This document shows, piece after piece, positions 45,185 to 54,810 of a stretch of 64,000 nucleotides of DNA (the first letter of the stretch is position 1; each line of letters opens with the position of its first letter). This stretch comes from Rhizobium leguminosarum bv. trifolii WSM1325 (lineage in GTDB: Bacteria; Pseudomonadota; Alphaproteobacteria; Rhizobiales; Rhizobiaceae). Under the pieces are notes generated by a model. The model did no database searches, was not told where the DNA came from, and saw nothing but the letters and a program-made list of their open reading frames with translations. The translations under genes were made by a program, and so were the position numbers. Where the stretch lies: assembly GCA_000023185.1 (NCBI GenBank), contig CP001625.1, positions 452,089-516,088 of the forward strand, written 5' to 3'.

Positions 45185-46514
45185 GGTCCAAGCTCCCCGT
45201 TTCCTCATAGGCCTCCTTGACTTCGAAGGCAGAGATGACCGGAAGGAAGCGGACAAACAGGAGATAGGGCGCGAAGAACACGCCCAACATCCCGACGAAA
45301 AGCAACCATTCCCAAAAACTGGGATGATATTCGCCATAGGACGAGACAAGCCAGTCGCGGTAAAGCGCGCTGGTCAGCAGCATGAAACGTTCATACCACA
45401 TGCCGACTGTGACTGAGAGGGCGACCAGAAAGATCACAATGGGCGATCTGCGGCTAGACCGGAACCAGAGAAGCTGCAGCGGCACGAAATTCAAAACCAC
45501 AGCGCCCCAATAGCTATAGGAATAAGCGCCCGCGATTCGGTCGCGCAGGGTTTCCACTTCCTGCACGTCGCTGGAATACAGCGCATTGAAAATTTCGGCG
45601 AGGTAGCCGTAGGCGGTCATCAGACCGGTCACCAGCAGGAAGACCGCGAGGAGATCGAGGTGGCGCGCGCGAACGAGTTGGTCGAGGCCGAGAGGATGGC
45701 GGATCACCGTGGCGATCATGATAACGACCGCGAAGCCGGAAAAAGCCGCGCCCATGACAAAGTAAGGTGGAAAGACGGTTGAATTCCAGCCGGGAATCGG
45801 ACCTGCGGCGAAAAGAAGGGAGATCTCCGAATGGACGGAGATCACCAGGGGCACGGCAATCGCGGCGGTCAGTCGATAGGCCTGCTGCCATTTTGCCCAG
45901 TGTCGCGCGGAGCCTCGCCAGCCAAGTGCAAAGAGACCATAAAAAACCTGCTTGCGCCTCGTTTTTGCCCGGTCGCGCACCGAGGCAAGATCCGGGATAA
46001 TACCGATGTACCAAAATAGCACCGAGACGGTCAGATAGGTGAGCACGGCGAAAAAGTCCCAGGTCAGCGGGCTCTTGAACTGCGGCCAGATCTGCATCGT
46101 GTTAGGATAAGGTGCCATCCAGTAGAAAAACCAAGGCCGCCCGAGATGGAGGATCGGATAGAGCCCAGCGCATAAGACGGCGAAGAGTGTCATCGCCTCG
46201 GCAAACCGGTTGAGTGAATTGCGCCAATGGGCGTTGACGATCAACAGCAGCGCGGAAATCAGAGTGCCCGCATGTCCGATTCCGAGGAACCACACATAGT
46301 TGGAAATCGCCAGTCCCCAATTGACGGGAATGTTGTTTCCCCAGACGCCGACACCGCGCCAAAACAGAACGGCAACCGCGACGACGAAACAGCCTAGCAG
46401 CAGAAGCGAAACTGCAAAGAGCAGCCACCAGGCGCGCGGGCGCGGGAAATCAAGCGGGATTGACACGATCTCTCTTGTGATTTCCTGATCGGGATCTGCA
46501 AGGCGATCGGTCAT
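45177..46514 (-). CDS. actC: Alternative complex III subunit ActC (NrfD/PsrC family)
   Basis: This 445-residue polytopic membrane protein of the NrfD family has about ten helices (WGLAISNYVWFLGIGHAGTL and FYWMAPYPNTMQIWPQFKSP are recognisable). It contains a quinol-binding site in known structures of alternative complex III. Its ATG overlaps the ActB stop (ATGA). It works together with ActB in electron transfer from menaquinol or ubiquinol; in this organism ubiquinol is more likely. Confidence 0.93.
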   Translation of the reverse strand: MTDRLADPDQEITREIVSIPLDFPRPRAWWLLFAVSLLLLGCFVVAVAVLFWRGVGVWGNNIPVNWGLAISNYVWFLGIGHAGTLISALLLIVNAHWRNSLNRFAEAMTLFAVLCAGLYPILHLGRPWFFYWMAPYPNTMQIWPQFKSPLTWDFFAVLTYLTVSVLFWYIGIIPDLASVRDRAKTRRKQVFYGLFALGWRGSARHWAKWQQAYRLTAAIAVPLVISVHSEISLLFAAGPIPGWNSTVFPPYFVMGAAFSGFAVVIMIATVIRHPLGLDQLVRARHLDLLAVFLLVTGLMTAYGYLAEIFNALYSSDVQEVETLRDRIAGAYSYSYWGAVVLNFVPLQLLWFRSSRRSPIVIFLVALSVTVGMWYERFMLLTSALYRDWLVSSYGEYHPSFWEWLLFVGMLGVFFAPYLLFVRFLPVISAFEVKEAYEETGSLDHA

Positions 46515-49339
46515 GTTTTCCCATCCTCCTCCGCCAGATCGGGGCCGATGCGCGCGAGGTAGGTGGTGCGTGGCCTGGTATTGGCTTCCTCCAGGAGTGC
46601 ATAATCTCTCGACTGAGCCTTTTTGCGGCTGACGGCTGAGTTGGGATCGGCAATATTCCCGAAGACGATAGCCTCGGACGGGCAGGCTTGCTGGCAGGCT
46701 GTTACCACCTCACCTTCCCCAATCTGCCTTCCCTCCTTGTCAGCCGTAATGCGCGCTTGCGCGATGCGCTGGACGCAATAGGTGCATTTTTCCATAACGC
46801 CGCGGCTGCGTACCGTCACATCCGGGTTGCGCATCGCTTGCACAGACTGAGGATCGTCGGCCGTAAAGTCGAACCAGTTGAAGCGTCGCACCTTGTAAGG
46901 GCAGAAGGACGAACAGGTCCGTGTGCCAATGCAACGGTTGTAAACCTGCAGGTTCAATCCATCCGTGCTGTGGACAGCGGCATTAACAGGACACCCCATC
47001 TCGCATGGCGCCTGCTCGCAGTGCATGCAGGGGACTGGCTGGAAGCGCGAAGAGGGCTCGCCGCCACTCTCGGCGAAATAATGATCAACCCGCATCCAGT
47101 GCATTTCGCGGCCTTCAGCAACGAGGTCACGCCCCACCACTGGAATATTGTTCTCTGCCTGGCATGCGGTGATGCAGGCATTACAGCCGATGCAAAGATC
47201 GAGATCGATCGCCATGCCCCAGCTGGGGTCGGGCATCGGCTTTTCGGGATAGAAGGATGGCTGATCGGGTTTCGGTTCAACTTGGCTTTTCGCCGTTATC
47301 ACGCGGGAAAAATCATGCTCACCCATGTCGTGAACCGGCTGGGTCGTGGCAATTTTCCGCCGAACGCCGGTCTTGGCGAGTTTTGCACCCCTTACCTCCC
47401 ACGCGGCATCCACGGTTAGGATGGGCCCAACGTTGTACCCGGCGCCGCTCGAAATTCCGCCGAGCACCGTTCGGCCATAGCCCATGGTCAGGCTGATGGT
47501 ATCGGGGTCCTGCCCCTTGGCGATCCATGCGGCCCCCGTGATCGCGGCCTCACCAACCGAGAGAGTGACTTCATCGCCATCAAGAATGGCCTCACGGTGC
47601 GCAAGCTCCGGCGAAATCTGGATGACATTGTCCCAGACAATCTTGCTCAAGGGGCGTGGCGTCTCCTGCATCCAGGCATTTTCCGAGAAGCTTCCGTCCC
47701 AGACGCTCGGATCCGGTCGAACAAGGGCAGTCGGTTGTGGGCCTTGCGGTGGAGGAAGTGGAAGGCTTCGATCTTGTATCGGAGGTGAAATCGGAGAAGG
47801 TTTGGAACCTGGTACAATTCCCTTCAAAAGCGCTTCGCGCCACCTGCTGTTGAAATCGTCACCCCAGCGCACGCGCCATGTGTCTTCGACCAGCGTTCGT
47901 TCAGCGATTTGCCCGCCCACCAGGCGATCAAGCACCGCATGCTGGGAACGCACGTCAAAGAACGGCCGGACAAGCGGCTGCAGGATGCATATTGAACCAT
48001 CTACGGCAACTGCATCGCTCCAGGATTCCAGATCGTGCTGGAGCGGCACATGCCAGTTGGCTGCTTGCGCAGTTTCATCGACATGAAGACCTGCATGAAC
48101 AACGAGCGGAACCTTCCGGACTAGATCGGCAAATGCGAGCTGCCCGGGCGCAGCATAGACGGGATTGGAACCGAGGCAGACGAGCGTCGTGACTTCACCC
48201 GCTTCGATTCTTTGCGCCATCAGCCGCCAAGCCTGCTCCGGATCTCCCTTCAGCAGCGGCGGTTGATCAATATACCCAATCGTACTGCCAATATTGCCAA
48301 GCTGCTCATTGATGAGAATAGCCAGACGCTGGAGGCGCTCCGGTTGATAGTCTCCGACAGTGACGAGCGAACGTCCCCTTGCGGAAAGCAATGCCGCTCT
48401 GGCGGAAGTCAGCCAGTCCTGTGCCGCCGGTGACAGGTCATCGGTTGCATTTACCTCCAGCCCAACTCCGGCTGCGAGCGCGCAAATGAGCGGGTCTAGC
48501 GCCTGCGGCGCGACGCTGAGCCGACGGTCGGAAATGGCGCCTGTGGTACTCGGAACCGATTCAGCGACGAACAGCAGAGATCGCCCCTGTCCGCTCTGCC
48601 GTCGCTGCCGGGATCTGCCGAACAGCAATCCATTCCTTGTTTGAAAAGGTCCAGCACCCAGGAAATCATCGTCAAAGCTGACAATCACCTCAGCTGCGTC
48701 GTATCGCGGCTGAGGAACAAGGGAGCGACCGAAAAGAGCCTGTGCCGCCTTGGATGAGGCTCCAGGTCGCGCGGGATCAATGCCAAGAATCAGAGCTTGC
48801 GGCCAACGCGCTTTCACGGCGTCGAGTTGGCGTCCAAGCGTGATCGAAGTGGAGGCGCCGATCACAAGACACAGCCCACGCCCCTTTTGACCGTCAAGGC
48901 GCGCAGCATTATCAACCATCGCGCCTTCAAAGGCGTCCCACGTACTGAGTTTGCCTTTTTGCAGTGGTGAGCGTGAGCGGTTCGGATCATAAAGGCTCAG
49001 CAGCGCCGCCTGTGTAAAGGAATCCGACTTCCCGGCGGATGCTGGATGATCCGGATTTCCTTCAAGCTTGACCGGACGGCCGGTGAAGGTCTTGCCGATA
49101 ACCGGTTGCGCGTACCCACACAAAGTAACGGAGGTCGCATACCATTTTGCTATACCAGGTACGACATTTTCCGGCTGCACGACATAGGGAAGAGCAGCCT
49201 CGTCTTCTTCGCCTTTGCAGCCGACCAGGCCGGCCATTGCCAGCGACGCGCCCATTAGTTTCAGGAGCGTTCGGCGGTCGACGCTCGTCTCGCCGATCGG
49301 CAAGCGAGGATCTGGTCGTCTTGGATCACGCGCGTTCAT
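46511..49339 (-). CDS. actB: Alternative complex III subunit ActB (iron-sulfur, molybdopterin-family-like)
   Basis: This 942-residue protein has a Tat-type N-terminus (DRRTLLKLMGASLAMAGLVG followed by Cys, a possible lipobox). A large molybdopterin-oxidoreductase-like part, which in this family lacks the cofactor, is followed by a C-terminal ferredoxin-like part. The latter has several 4Fe-4S clusters: CIGCNACITACQAEN, CMHCEQAPCEMGCP, CIGTRTCSSFCPYK and CTYCVQRIAQAR with CQQACP. It carries electrons from the quinol site to the haem subunits. It begins four bases after ActA. Confidence 0.95.
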   Translation of the reverse strand: MNARDPRRPDPRLPIGETSVDRRTLLKLMGASLAMAGLVGCKGEEDEAALPYVVQPENVVPGIAKWYATSVTLCGYAQPVIGKTFTGRPVKLEGNPDHPASAGKSDSFTQAALLSLYDPNRSRSPLQKGKLSTWDAFEGAMVDNAARLDGQKGRGLCLVIGASTSITLGRQLDAVKARWPQALILGIDPARPGASSKAAQALFGRSLVPQPRYDAAEVIVSFDDDFLGAGPFQTRNGLLFGRSRQRRQSGQGRSLLFVAESVPSTTGAISDRRLSVAPQALDPLICALAAGVGLEVNATDDLSPAAQDWLTSARAALLSARGRSLVTVGDYQPERLQRLAILINEQLGNIGSTIGYIDQPPLLKGDPEQAWRLMAQRIEAGEVTTLVCLGSNPVYAAPGQLAFADLVRKVPLVVHAGLHVDETAQAANWHVPLQHDLESWSDAVAVDGSICILQPLVRPFFDVRSQHAVLDRLVGGQIAERTLVEDTWRVRWGDDFNSRWREALLKGIVPGSKPSPISPPIQDRSLPLPPPQGPQPTALVRPDPSVWDGSFSENAWMQETPRPLSKIVWDNVIQISPELAHREAILDGDEVTLSVGEAAITGAAWIAKGQDPDTISLTMGYGRTVLGGISSGAGYNVGPILTVDAAWEVRGAKLAKTGVRRKIATTQPVHDMGEHDFSRVITAKSQVEPKPDQPSFYPEKPMPDPSWGMAIDLDLCIGCNACITACQAENNIPVVGRDLVAEGREMHWMRVDHYFAESGGEPSSRFQPVPCMHCEQAPCEMGCPVNAAVHSTDGLNLQVYNRCIGTRTCSSFCPYKVRRFNWFDFTADDPQSVQAMRNPDVTVRSRGVMEKCTYCVQRIAQARITADKEGRQIGEGEVVTACQQACPSEAIVFGNIADPNSAVSRKKAQSRDYALLEEANTRPRTTYLARIGPDLAEEDGKT

Positions 49340-49342
49340 TCT

Positions 49343-50005
49343 CTACCTATGGCAAGTATGACATTCCGTAAGCGTTTGTGGATGAAGCGACTTGACGTCA
49401 TGGTTCAGCTTATCCACCTCTCCCACTGAAGATGGGCTCGGCTTCCATCCCGTCCAGTCCATTCGTGTTACCTCTTCTGGCGGCCGAAGCTGCGGTGTCG
49501 GGTTGCGATGGCAGTCGAGGCACCACCCCATCTGGAAAGGATGCGCCGCAGCAAGAAGCGGCATCTCGTCTACCCGTCCATGACAGGTAACGCAGGGAAC
49601 GCCTTTGGCGACGTGGGCGGAGTGGTTAAAGTAGACATAGTCCGGCAGGCGCGAGACACGTTGCCAAGGAATGGGTTGACCGCTAGCGAGACTATGCCGT
49701 ACCGGCGCCAGCACGTCAGCGTTTGTCCAGATTTGCGAATGGCAACTCATGCAGATGTGGGTCGGAGGCAGTCCTGCCCTGCTGCTGACTTCGACAGAGG
49801 TGTGACAATAGCGGCAGTCCAGCCCAAGTCCCCCGACATGATGCTGGTGGCTGAATGGCACAGGCTGATCGAGCGCCCAGCCGACTTTGAACCCCGCTCC
49901 CTCCATCGCGTAAGCTCCCAGCAGGGTAAACATGAAAACGAGAAAGGCGGCTAAGACCAGAGCTCGTAAGCGTGTGTCAGCTGAAGCAGTGAATACTTGA
50001 ACCAC
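49343..50005 (-). CDS. actA: Alternative complex III subunit ActA, pentahaem cytochrome c
   Basis: This protein of about 220 residues has an N-terminal membrane anchor (LRALVLAAFLVFMFTLLGAY) and five c-type haem motifs: CRYCH, CMSCH, CVTCH, CLDCH and CHTCH. It is the first gene of the operon. The start is uncertain: GTG at 50005 has CAGGGG upstream and gives a short leader, whereas TTG at 50068 lacks a site. A copy of the palindromic operator lies about 400 bp upstream. Confidence 0.92.
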   Translation of the reverse strand: MVQVFTASADTRLRALVLAAFLVFMFTLLGAYAMEGAGFKVGWALDQPVPFSHQHHVGGLGLDCRYCHTSVEVSSRAGLPPTHICMSCHSQIWTNADVLAPVRHSLASGQPIPWQRVSRLPDYVYFNHSAHVAKGVPCVTCHGRVDEMPLLAAAHPFQMGWCLDCHRNPTPQLRPPEEVTRMDWTGWKPSPSSVGEVDKLNHDVKSLHPQTLTECHTCHR

Positions 50006-50403
50006 TTCGCGCCCCTGCTCAGCACGTGGTTGGCAATGACCTGGCACATTCGCCCGCTCGAACGTCAATGCCCGTGTTTAGTTCCCAAGTACTTTCCGAC
50101 TGGGGGAAGTTCGCAGTTGGCCTTCTGACGAGGATGCCAGCGTCAAGGGCTACACACGCTCCATATTAAGTGCCAAACCATTAAATCAAGGGGCACAAAT
50201 GCTCGATTGAATCTCGAGGAGATCGTTTGGCTGACCAACCCCGCACTGCGATTTCGCTCTGAGCAGGCAAGGCATCGTGGCTCCGGCTCGCCAAAAAATT
50301 GTAGATGCGCTCTGTAACCTCACAACCGTCCATCACTCTCATTCAGTTCTTGTGACCCGGCTGCACCGCTCGTTCACAATTGACAACATCGCGATTTTGT
50401 AAA

Positions 50404-50420
50404 ATATCATAGCATGACAT
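50404..50420. promoter_or_regulatory. Operator-like palindrome, copy 1
   Basis: ATATCATAGCATGACAT matches the consensus ATATCAYGnCATGATAT at most positions. It lies between divergent actA and the SH3-domain gene, about 340-400 bp upstream of actA and 250 bp upstream of the SH3 gene. It is probably bound by the MarR protein encoded at 54811. The rest of 50069-50672 shows no gene. Confidence 0.6.
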
Positions 50421-50672
50421 AAACGGGAATGGGAGATGGGAAAATTGCCGTTCAACGAGCAATATTCGGTATCGCTGTGCAATCACGCCGACATTCCTGC
50501 ATCTCCGTCGCAACAATCTGCGCGATGCGGTGACGTGAGAATCAATTGGCCGGTGTAAACCAATTGGCTAGCGCTTGCGAGTTCCTATCGCGCGATCGAT
50601 CTAAGGCCGACCGATCCAGACCCTCGCAGGCAACGTAGTTCAAGGCCTACGACGCATTTCCCGGGAAAACCG

Positions 50673-51227
50673 ATGCTGCTTGGCAAGATACTCCTGAAAT
50701 ACCTGCTGTCGATCGCCGCAATTGTATCAGTTCACAGTGTTTCAAACGCAGCACCTTCCGCACTGGCGTCGTCAACCTGGATGAAAAAGGGACGCGAAAC
50801 CGGCCTTCCCATTCCACGATTCGTATCACTGAAGACCACCCGGGCGCGTATGCGGATCGGGCCAGCGTTCGAATACGCCGTCAAATGGCTTTACCAAGCA
50901 CCCGGCTTGCCACTGGAGATCACCGAAGAATATGGAAACTGGCGACAGGTTCGCGACAGCGATGGCGTCTCCGGTTGGATGCACCGGTCGCTGCTCTCCA
51001 GCAATCGCACGGCCGTCATCGGTCCGTGGCTCAAAGAGACGACAGCACTGAGAGCACAAGCACGGCAGAACAGTTTCGCAAAAGCCGAACTCGAATCCCG
51101 AGTGCGCGTTCAGATCCTTTCATGCACGCTTTCGTGGTGCAACGTGGCCCTGAACAAGGATCATATTAGCGGCTTCGTCGAGAAGTCCGCTCTCTGGGGT
51201 GTTTACCCTCAGGAGGTCGTGAATTGA
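50673..51227 (+). CDS. Exported SH3-domain protein
   Basis: This 184-residue protein has an N-terminal signal peptide (ILLKYLLSIAAIVSVHSVSN, then AAP) and bacterial SH3 repeats: RFVSLKTTRARMRIGPAFEY, ITEEYGNWRQVRDSDGVSGW and a second copy near 120-180 with VRVQILSCTLSWCNVAL. Such proteins bind cell-wall peptides or act in the periplasm. The ribosome-binding site is weak. It is divergent from the respiratory operon. Confidence 0.85.
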   Translation: MLLGKILLKYLLSIAAIVSVHSVSNAAPSALASSTWMKKGRETGLPIPRFVSLKTTRARMRIGPAFEYAVKWLYQAPGLPLEITEEYGNWRQVRDSDGVSGWMHRSLLSSNRTAVIGPWLKETTALRAQARQNSFAKAELESRVRVQILSCTLSWCNVALNKDHISGFVEKSALWGVYPQEVVN

Positions 51228-51440
51228 ATGCATTCGAGTAAGAAGGGCAGAGCGACGACTAAAAGCCCGTGCTGATCAATGGCGTGGGCCAGCAACGTTC
51301 ATGCTCTTCGCCGCTATCGATGGGGAGCCGACGGCACGCCAATGTCGTCCGCTGCAATGGCAGTCCACTCGCGAGCCTAGCCAGTCGGGTACAAATGTTT
51401 GCGACGTCCGCCGCCTTGTAGTCGGTGCGCGCTTTTGCTC

Positions 51441-51701
51441 CTAGCGAAGCGCTCTCGACAGCTTCCCTCTTAGGAATGTCATCTCCTCTTGGACGATTGT
51501 ATCATCGGCGCCCAAGGCGGCTCGCCAGACCCGATTGCCGAAAGAAACCAAAAGCCTCCGGAGACCGTCGCTCTCTTCCGGCCTAGTCTCCATCGTGACG
51601 GAAATCAACTGCAGCTTTCGATATCTGCGATAGTCCGAAATCGAAAGGCCGAATCGTTCTGCAACGACGGCGTCGTTCAAAATCGGTTCGCTGTAAGACA
51701 C
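51441..51701 (-). CDS. Small protein resembling DUF6522
   Basis: This 86-residue protein (GTG start at 51701 with GAGGGT upstream) begins SYSEPILNDAVVAERFGLSI and continues with a beta-rich part (LRRLLVSFGNRVWRAALGAD). The layout is like DUF6522 proteins, seen near respiratory and nitrogen-oxide genes; the match is by memory and moderate. The frame is also open from TTG at 51725. Function is unknown. Confidence 0.55.
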   Translation of the reverse strand: MSYSEPILNDAVVAERFGLSISDYRRYRKLQLISVTMETRPEESDGLRRLLVSFGNRVWRAALGADDTIVQEEMTFLRGKLSRALR

Positions 51702-51829
51702 GCTTATACCCTCTTCCTTCCTCAAGGATTCTGATCCGTGATGAAAATCGCCTACTAAAATCAGCTGTGAAGTCGGCGGCTATTACGCACTCCCACCAAC
51801 ACGGAAACAGCCCGGATGGCGCCTTCGGA

Positions 51830-52132
51830 TTACGACATTTTCGATTTAGCCTCAGACAAGGATTGGGTGGGTTTCAATTCATTCCAATCATCGACCGTGC
51901 CAACGACGCCGCTGACGAAAACATCGCCGCCCTTATTGATCAACGCGCCTCGAACGACCCCGTGCACAACTGCGACGGCTCCGGGTTCAACGACCAAATC
52001 GTGATCGACGACACCAAGAAGTTCGAAACTGTGGCCACGACGGACGGTGACGGTGCCGGCAATTGTGCCAAAGAAACGAACATCCCGCTCAAAGGCTATT
52101 GAGCCGTCTATCTTGATGTCCAGATCCACCAT
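51830..52132 (-). CDS. Small bactofilin-like beta-helical protein
   Basis: This 100-residue protein shows hexapeptide-like beta-repeats (VDLDIKIDGSIAFERDVRFF, then GTIAGTVTVRRGHSFELLGV and VVHGVVRGALINKGGDVFVS) as in polymer-forming bactofilin-type domains, shorter than usual and without membrane segment. The ATG at 52132 has AAGGA upstream. A strong copy of the palindromic operator lies about 210 bp upstream. A role in the cell envelope or cytoskeleton is possible. Confidence 0.7.
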   Translation of the reverse strand: MVDLDIKIDGSIAFERDVRFFGTIAGTVTVRRGHSFELLGVVDHDLVVEPGAVAVVHGVVRGALINKGGDVFVSGVVGTVDDWNELKPTQSLSEAKSKMS

Positions 52133-52342
52133 TTCAGTTCCTTTCGTCAATGAGGAAGCTCGATACCACCGGTCACGGCCTTTGCGCCCGAAAACCGTGC
52201 TTATGATCTAGGTCCGCGATCACAGACACTCACCGACTCATCCTTCAATGCACGGGCTTCAGACGTCCCTTGGCAAAAATTCGATAATGACAGCGAGTGA
52301 CTTCAACTCGATCGCGGACCTCCTCCCAACTTAATGCACTAT

Positions 52343-52359
52343 ATATCACGGCATGATAT
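52343..52359. promoter_or_regulatory. Operator-like palindrome, copy 2
   Basis: ATATCACGGCATGATAT, flanked by T and A to give a 19-bp palindrome with one mismatch, is one of the two best copies. Its likely target is the bactofilin-like gene on the minus strand. A GGAGGAGGT followed by a 16-codon TTG frame (LKSLAVIIEFLPRDV) lies just downstream on the minus strand. The remainder of 52133-52819 shows no convincing gene. Confidence 0.65.
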
Positions 52360-52819
52360 AAATAAAGAAGAAAATTTTGTGAATCAGGTTTGCAGGCTTC
52401 GAACCCTGGCGCGCGATAGTCTCTCGTGCTTTGCGGCAACCGGTCGATAACGCCGTTGCGCATGGATGACCACGGTCGCGAAGGAATGTCGCAGCACAAG
52501 ATCCCCCATCCTGGCTCTCTCCGGCTTCGGGAGCTGCGAGTTGAAAGATGCGCTGGATATGATCTCTGCGATTCGAAGGCACGGCTAACTCGCTTGCCAG
52601 ACCACCCAATCGAGGAACGCCGAGAACGCTGGCGGCGGATGATGAATCATCGCTTGAGTATGATGTATCTCACTGGTGCGATGACTCAGGGAAATTTGGC
52701 AATGGGTGCGCGTCAGAGCAGCCATTGGCGGGACCTCTGTCATGCTCTTAGACGGCGTTTCGATAAATCGACGGGAACCCGGGACTTTGGCAATGCGTTA
52801 AGCCAGATCGGATTCAGCA

Positions 52820-53107
52820 ATGGGTCGGTCGGTGCCAGAAAAAATATTCCTCTGCAGTTTGCCAGCGATATTTTGTCTTCTACTTGCCGCCGATGCAGCG
52901 CCGGGACCAGTTGCGAATACAGAGTCCAAGCTCGATGCCACTCGCCAAGTCGACAATGTCAACGTCGGCAAGCCTGTTTATATCACCGACGTGTCCGGAA
53001 AACGCGTCCGGCTTGTCGGTCCCCGCTTTTATCCTGATCCAGCACGCCGCCTACCCCTTCGCGGCCGATCGTCGACCCTGCAGGCCTTTGCTGCCGAGCG
53101 GCACTGA
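52820..53107 (+). CDS. Exported small hypothetical protein
   Basis: This 95-residue protein has a signal peptide (KIFLCSLPAIFCLLLAADAA) and a short conserved-looking segment VYITDVSGKRVRLVGPRFYP seen in several rhizobial periplasmic proteins, as I recall. The C-terminal part after residue 75 is Arg-rich and could be out of frame. The ribosome-binding site is weak. It is probably real as a periplasmic protein of unknown function. Confidence 0.55.
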   Translation: MGRSVPEKIFLCSLPAIFCLLLAADAAPGPVANTESKLDATRQVDNVNVGKPVYITDVSGKRVRLVGPRFYPDPARRLPLRGRSSTLQAFAAERH

Positions 53108-53277
53108 GGAACTGTCAGAACGTTTGGTAATGCTGCGCTAGCAAGGTCGCTGTGATTGGTTCAGAAAAACAGCTTTCATTAAGATATCGGTAACCTCGAG
53201 CTTTTTGAATGTTTGGATATGCCGCCGGCCTATGAAAGGCCAGCACCTCTCAACATTGTCATCGGGGAATTTAGCTA

Positions 53278-53772
53278 ATGAAGCGATTGATGTTCGCCCT
53301 TATTCTCACCCATTTAACGATGGGTACAGCCAATGCTCAGCCGGTTATGCTCAAGCAATTCGGCGACTGGGGCGCCTACTCATATCGAGACGGTACAAAG
53401 ACCCTCTGCTACATTTTGACCACGCCGGTGACGTCGGAGCCCCCCAATGTCGATCACGGCAAAAATTATTTCATTGTCGGTCCCGGCCCTGATCCTCTGA
53501 TCAAATATGAGCCGCAGGCACAAATGGGCTACCAATTGAAAGACGATTCAAGGATCAAACTCGACATCGGAGATAAAACCTTTTGGCTGTTCAGCAGGGG
53601 AAATCGCGCCTGGATGCAAAATGAAACTCGCGAGCCGGAACTGGTCGATGCGATGCGAGCAGGCAGTGACATGGTTTTGAGTGCAACGTCCAAGCGTGGG
53701 ACAGCAACGCGATACAGCTTTTCTCTCAGCGGCGTCACCGCAGCATTGAAGCGTATCGCCAAATGTCAGTAA
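53278..53772 (+). CDS. Invasion-associated locus B (IalB) family protein
   Basis: This 164-residue periplasmic protein has an N-terminal signal peptide (MKRLMFALILTHLTMGTANA) and the IalB pattern: FGDWGAYSYRDGTKTLCYIL, then IDIGDKTFWLFSR-like beta-strands, GNRAWMQNET and RGTATRYSFSLSGVTAAL. Two Cys (CY and the final KCQ) may pair. The family was named in Bartonella but is common in free-living rhizobia; its function is unclear. It lies alone on the plus strand. Confidence 0.85.
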   Translation: MKRLMFALILTHLTMGTANAQPVMLKQFGDWGAYSYRDGTKTLCYILTTPVTSEPPNVDHGKNYFIVGPGPDPLIKYEPQAQMGYQLKDDSRIKLDIGDKTFWLFSRGNRAWMQNETREPELVDAMRAGSDMVLSATSKRGTATRYSFSLSGVTAALKRIAKCQ

Positions 53773-54140
53773 GCTAGTTGCTATGCTCCCATGCTACGGC
53801 CAGGCCAGGGTCGTCAGGTGTTGTTTGATTGCGATTACGGGGCGTTGCGGACGAAGGCCATCCCTGCCAAGTGCGGCGTCGGCGACTGGCATGCCGCCGC
53901 CGCTTGCAGCTTTTGCATACAGTGGTGAGCTTTTACAGCGTATCAGTGGTTGCGTGGCATTCGCTTCATCGTCGTTCGCAGGACGTCTCGTTGTCGGGGG
54001 AGCCGGCGGGCCAAGCGAAACAAACCATTCCTCTGCTGCGAGACCAATATATCGTATTTTTTGAAGCAGCGTTCGGAGTCGGCCTGACCCGGCATTCCCT
54101 CTGAGGAGGTCTGTAGCAAGCAGAGGAGAATGCGGGGCCA
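53773..54140. other. Gene-free stretch
   Basis: About 370 bases follow the IalB-type gene. A minus-strand frame at 53794-54258 exists, but its composition and lack of a start signal argue against it. No repeat, terminator or RNA gene was recognised. Confidence 0.4.
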
Positions 54141-54335
54141 CTACTCCTCGACCAATGTCACTATTTGTCTTTCGTTTAAGATATGACTCGCCACCGCCAA
54201 CGGGCCGAAATGGCGCATCATCGACACAAGCAAGCAGCAAACTGCCAAAGTGGCACACAAGGAAAATAGGAGTATTTTGAAGCTTCGGTTGAGTAGCCGA
54301 GACCTGTGTCTCAAGCCCGAGATATCGTCCATCAA
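54141..54335 (-). CDS. Small single-pass membrane protein
   Basis: This 64-residue protein has a basic N-terminus (MMDDISGLRHRSRLLNRSFK) and one strong hydrophobic helix near residues 21-42 (ILLFSLCATLAVCCLLVSMM), followed by a short outside domain. GGGGGA precedes the ATG. Positive-inside topology supports it. The family is not recognised. Confidence 0.5.
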   Translation of the reverse strand: MMDDISGLRHRSRLLNRSFKILLFSLCATLAVCCLLVSMMRHFGPLAVASHILNERQIVTLVEE

Positions 54336-54776
54336 GTGCCGTCCCCCAATCGCCCGTTGCTCAAAGATATGCCGGGAAGATCGAGTTTTTGCAACTCGAA
54401 TTAAATGGGTTCAATTTAGGAGCCCACTCCCGGGTATCGCGGGCGAATGAAGGCGCCAAGCAATCAGGGAGAAATAAAGGCCGTCGAAAGACTTGAATAA
54501 AAGCCCTTAAGGACGCCGATTTCGATCGCGCGGATTGGCCTGTGGTCGCAATAGTCTCGCGGTACGATTGCGCCAGCAAAGCAGACGCTCTCATTTGACT
54601 GGGCTGGCGCCGAGCGATTGTGAGACTTTGTCGGTTGCAGAAGGCATTACATTCACAATCAGTTGTCCAACAGATGCCGCTTTTTATTGGCAAAGATCCG
54701 CAGTGGTCGCGAGCGCATTGCAATACGACCCCCGCTAAGCGCTCGCGAACCTCCTCCTTTGTAGACGAGACGAGAT
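54336..54776. other. Upstream region of marR without recognised gene
   Basis: About 440 bases lie between the small membrane protein and the operator of marR. Frames here lack starts with ribosome-binding sites. It must contain the marR promoter, but no clear -35/-10 pair was identified by eye. Confidence 0.4.
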
Positions 54777-54793
54777 ATATCATGTTATGATGA
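54777..54793. promoter_or_regulatory. Operator-like palindrome, copy 3, at marR
   Basis: ATATCATGTTATGATGA begins 34 bp upstream of the marR start at 54811. The position suits autorepression. The right arm is the most divergent of the set. Confidence 0.6.
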
Positions 54794-54810
54794 AAACCGA
54801 GGATTCGAAC

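Noticed and set aside
52426..53037. 203-codon plus-strand frame
   Set aside because: Its composition is Arg/Cys-rich and random-looking, and it overlaps the better-supported exported protein at 52820.
53794..54258. 154-codon minus-strand frame
   Set aside because: It has no ribosome-binding site and no family-like segment, and it overlaps the more plausible membrane protein at 54141.
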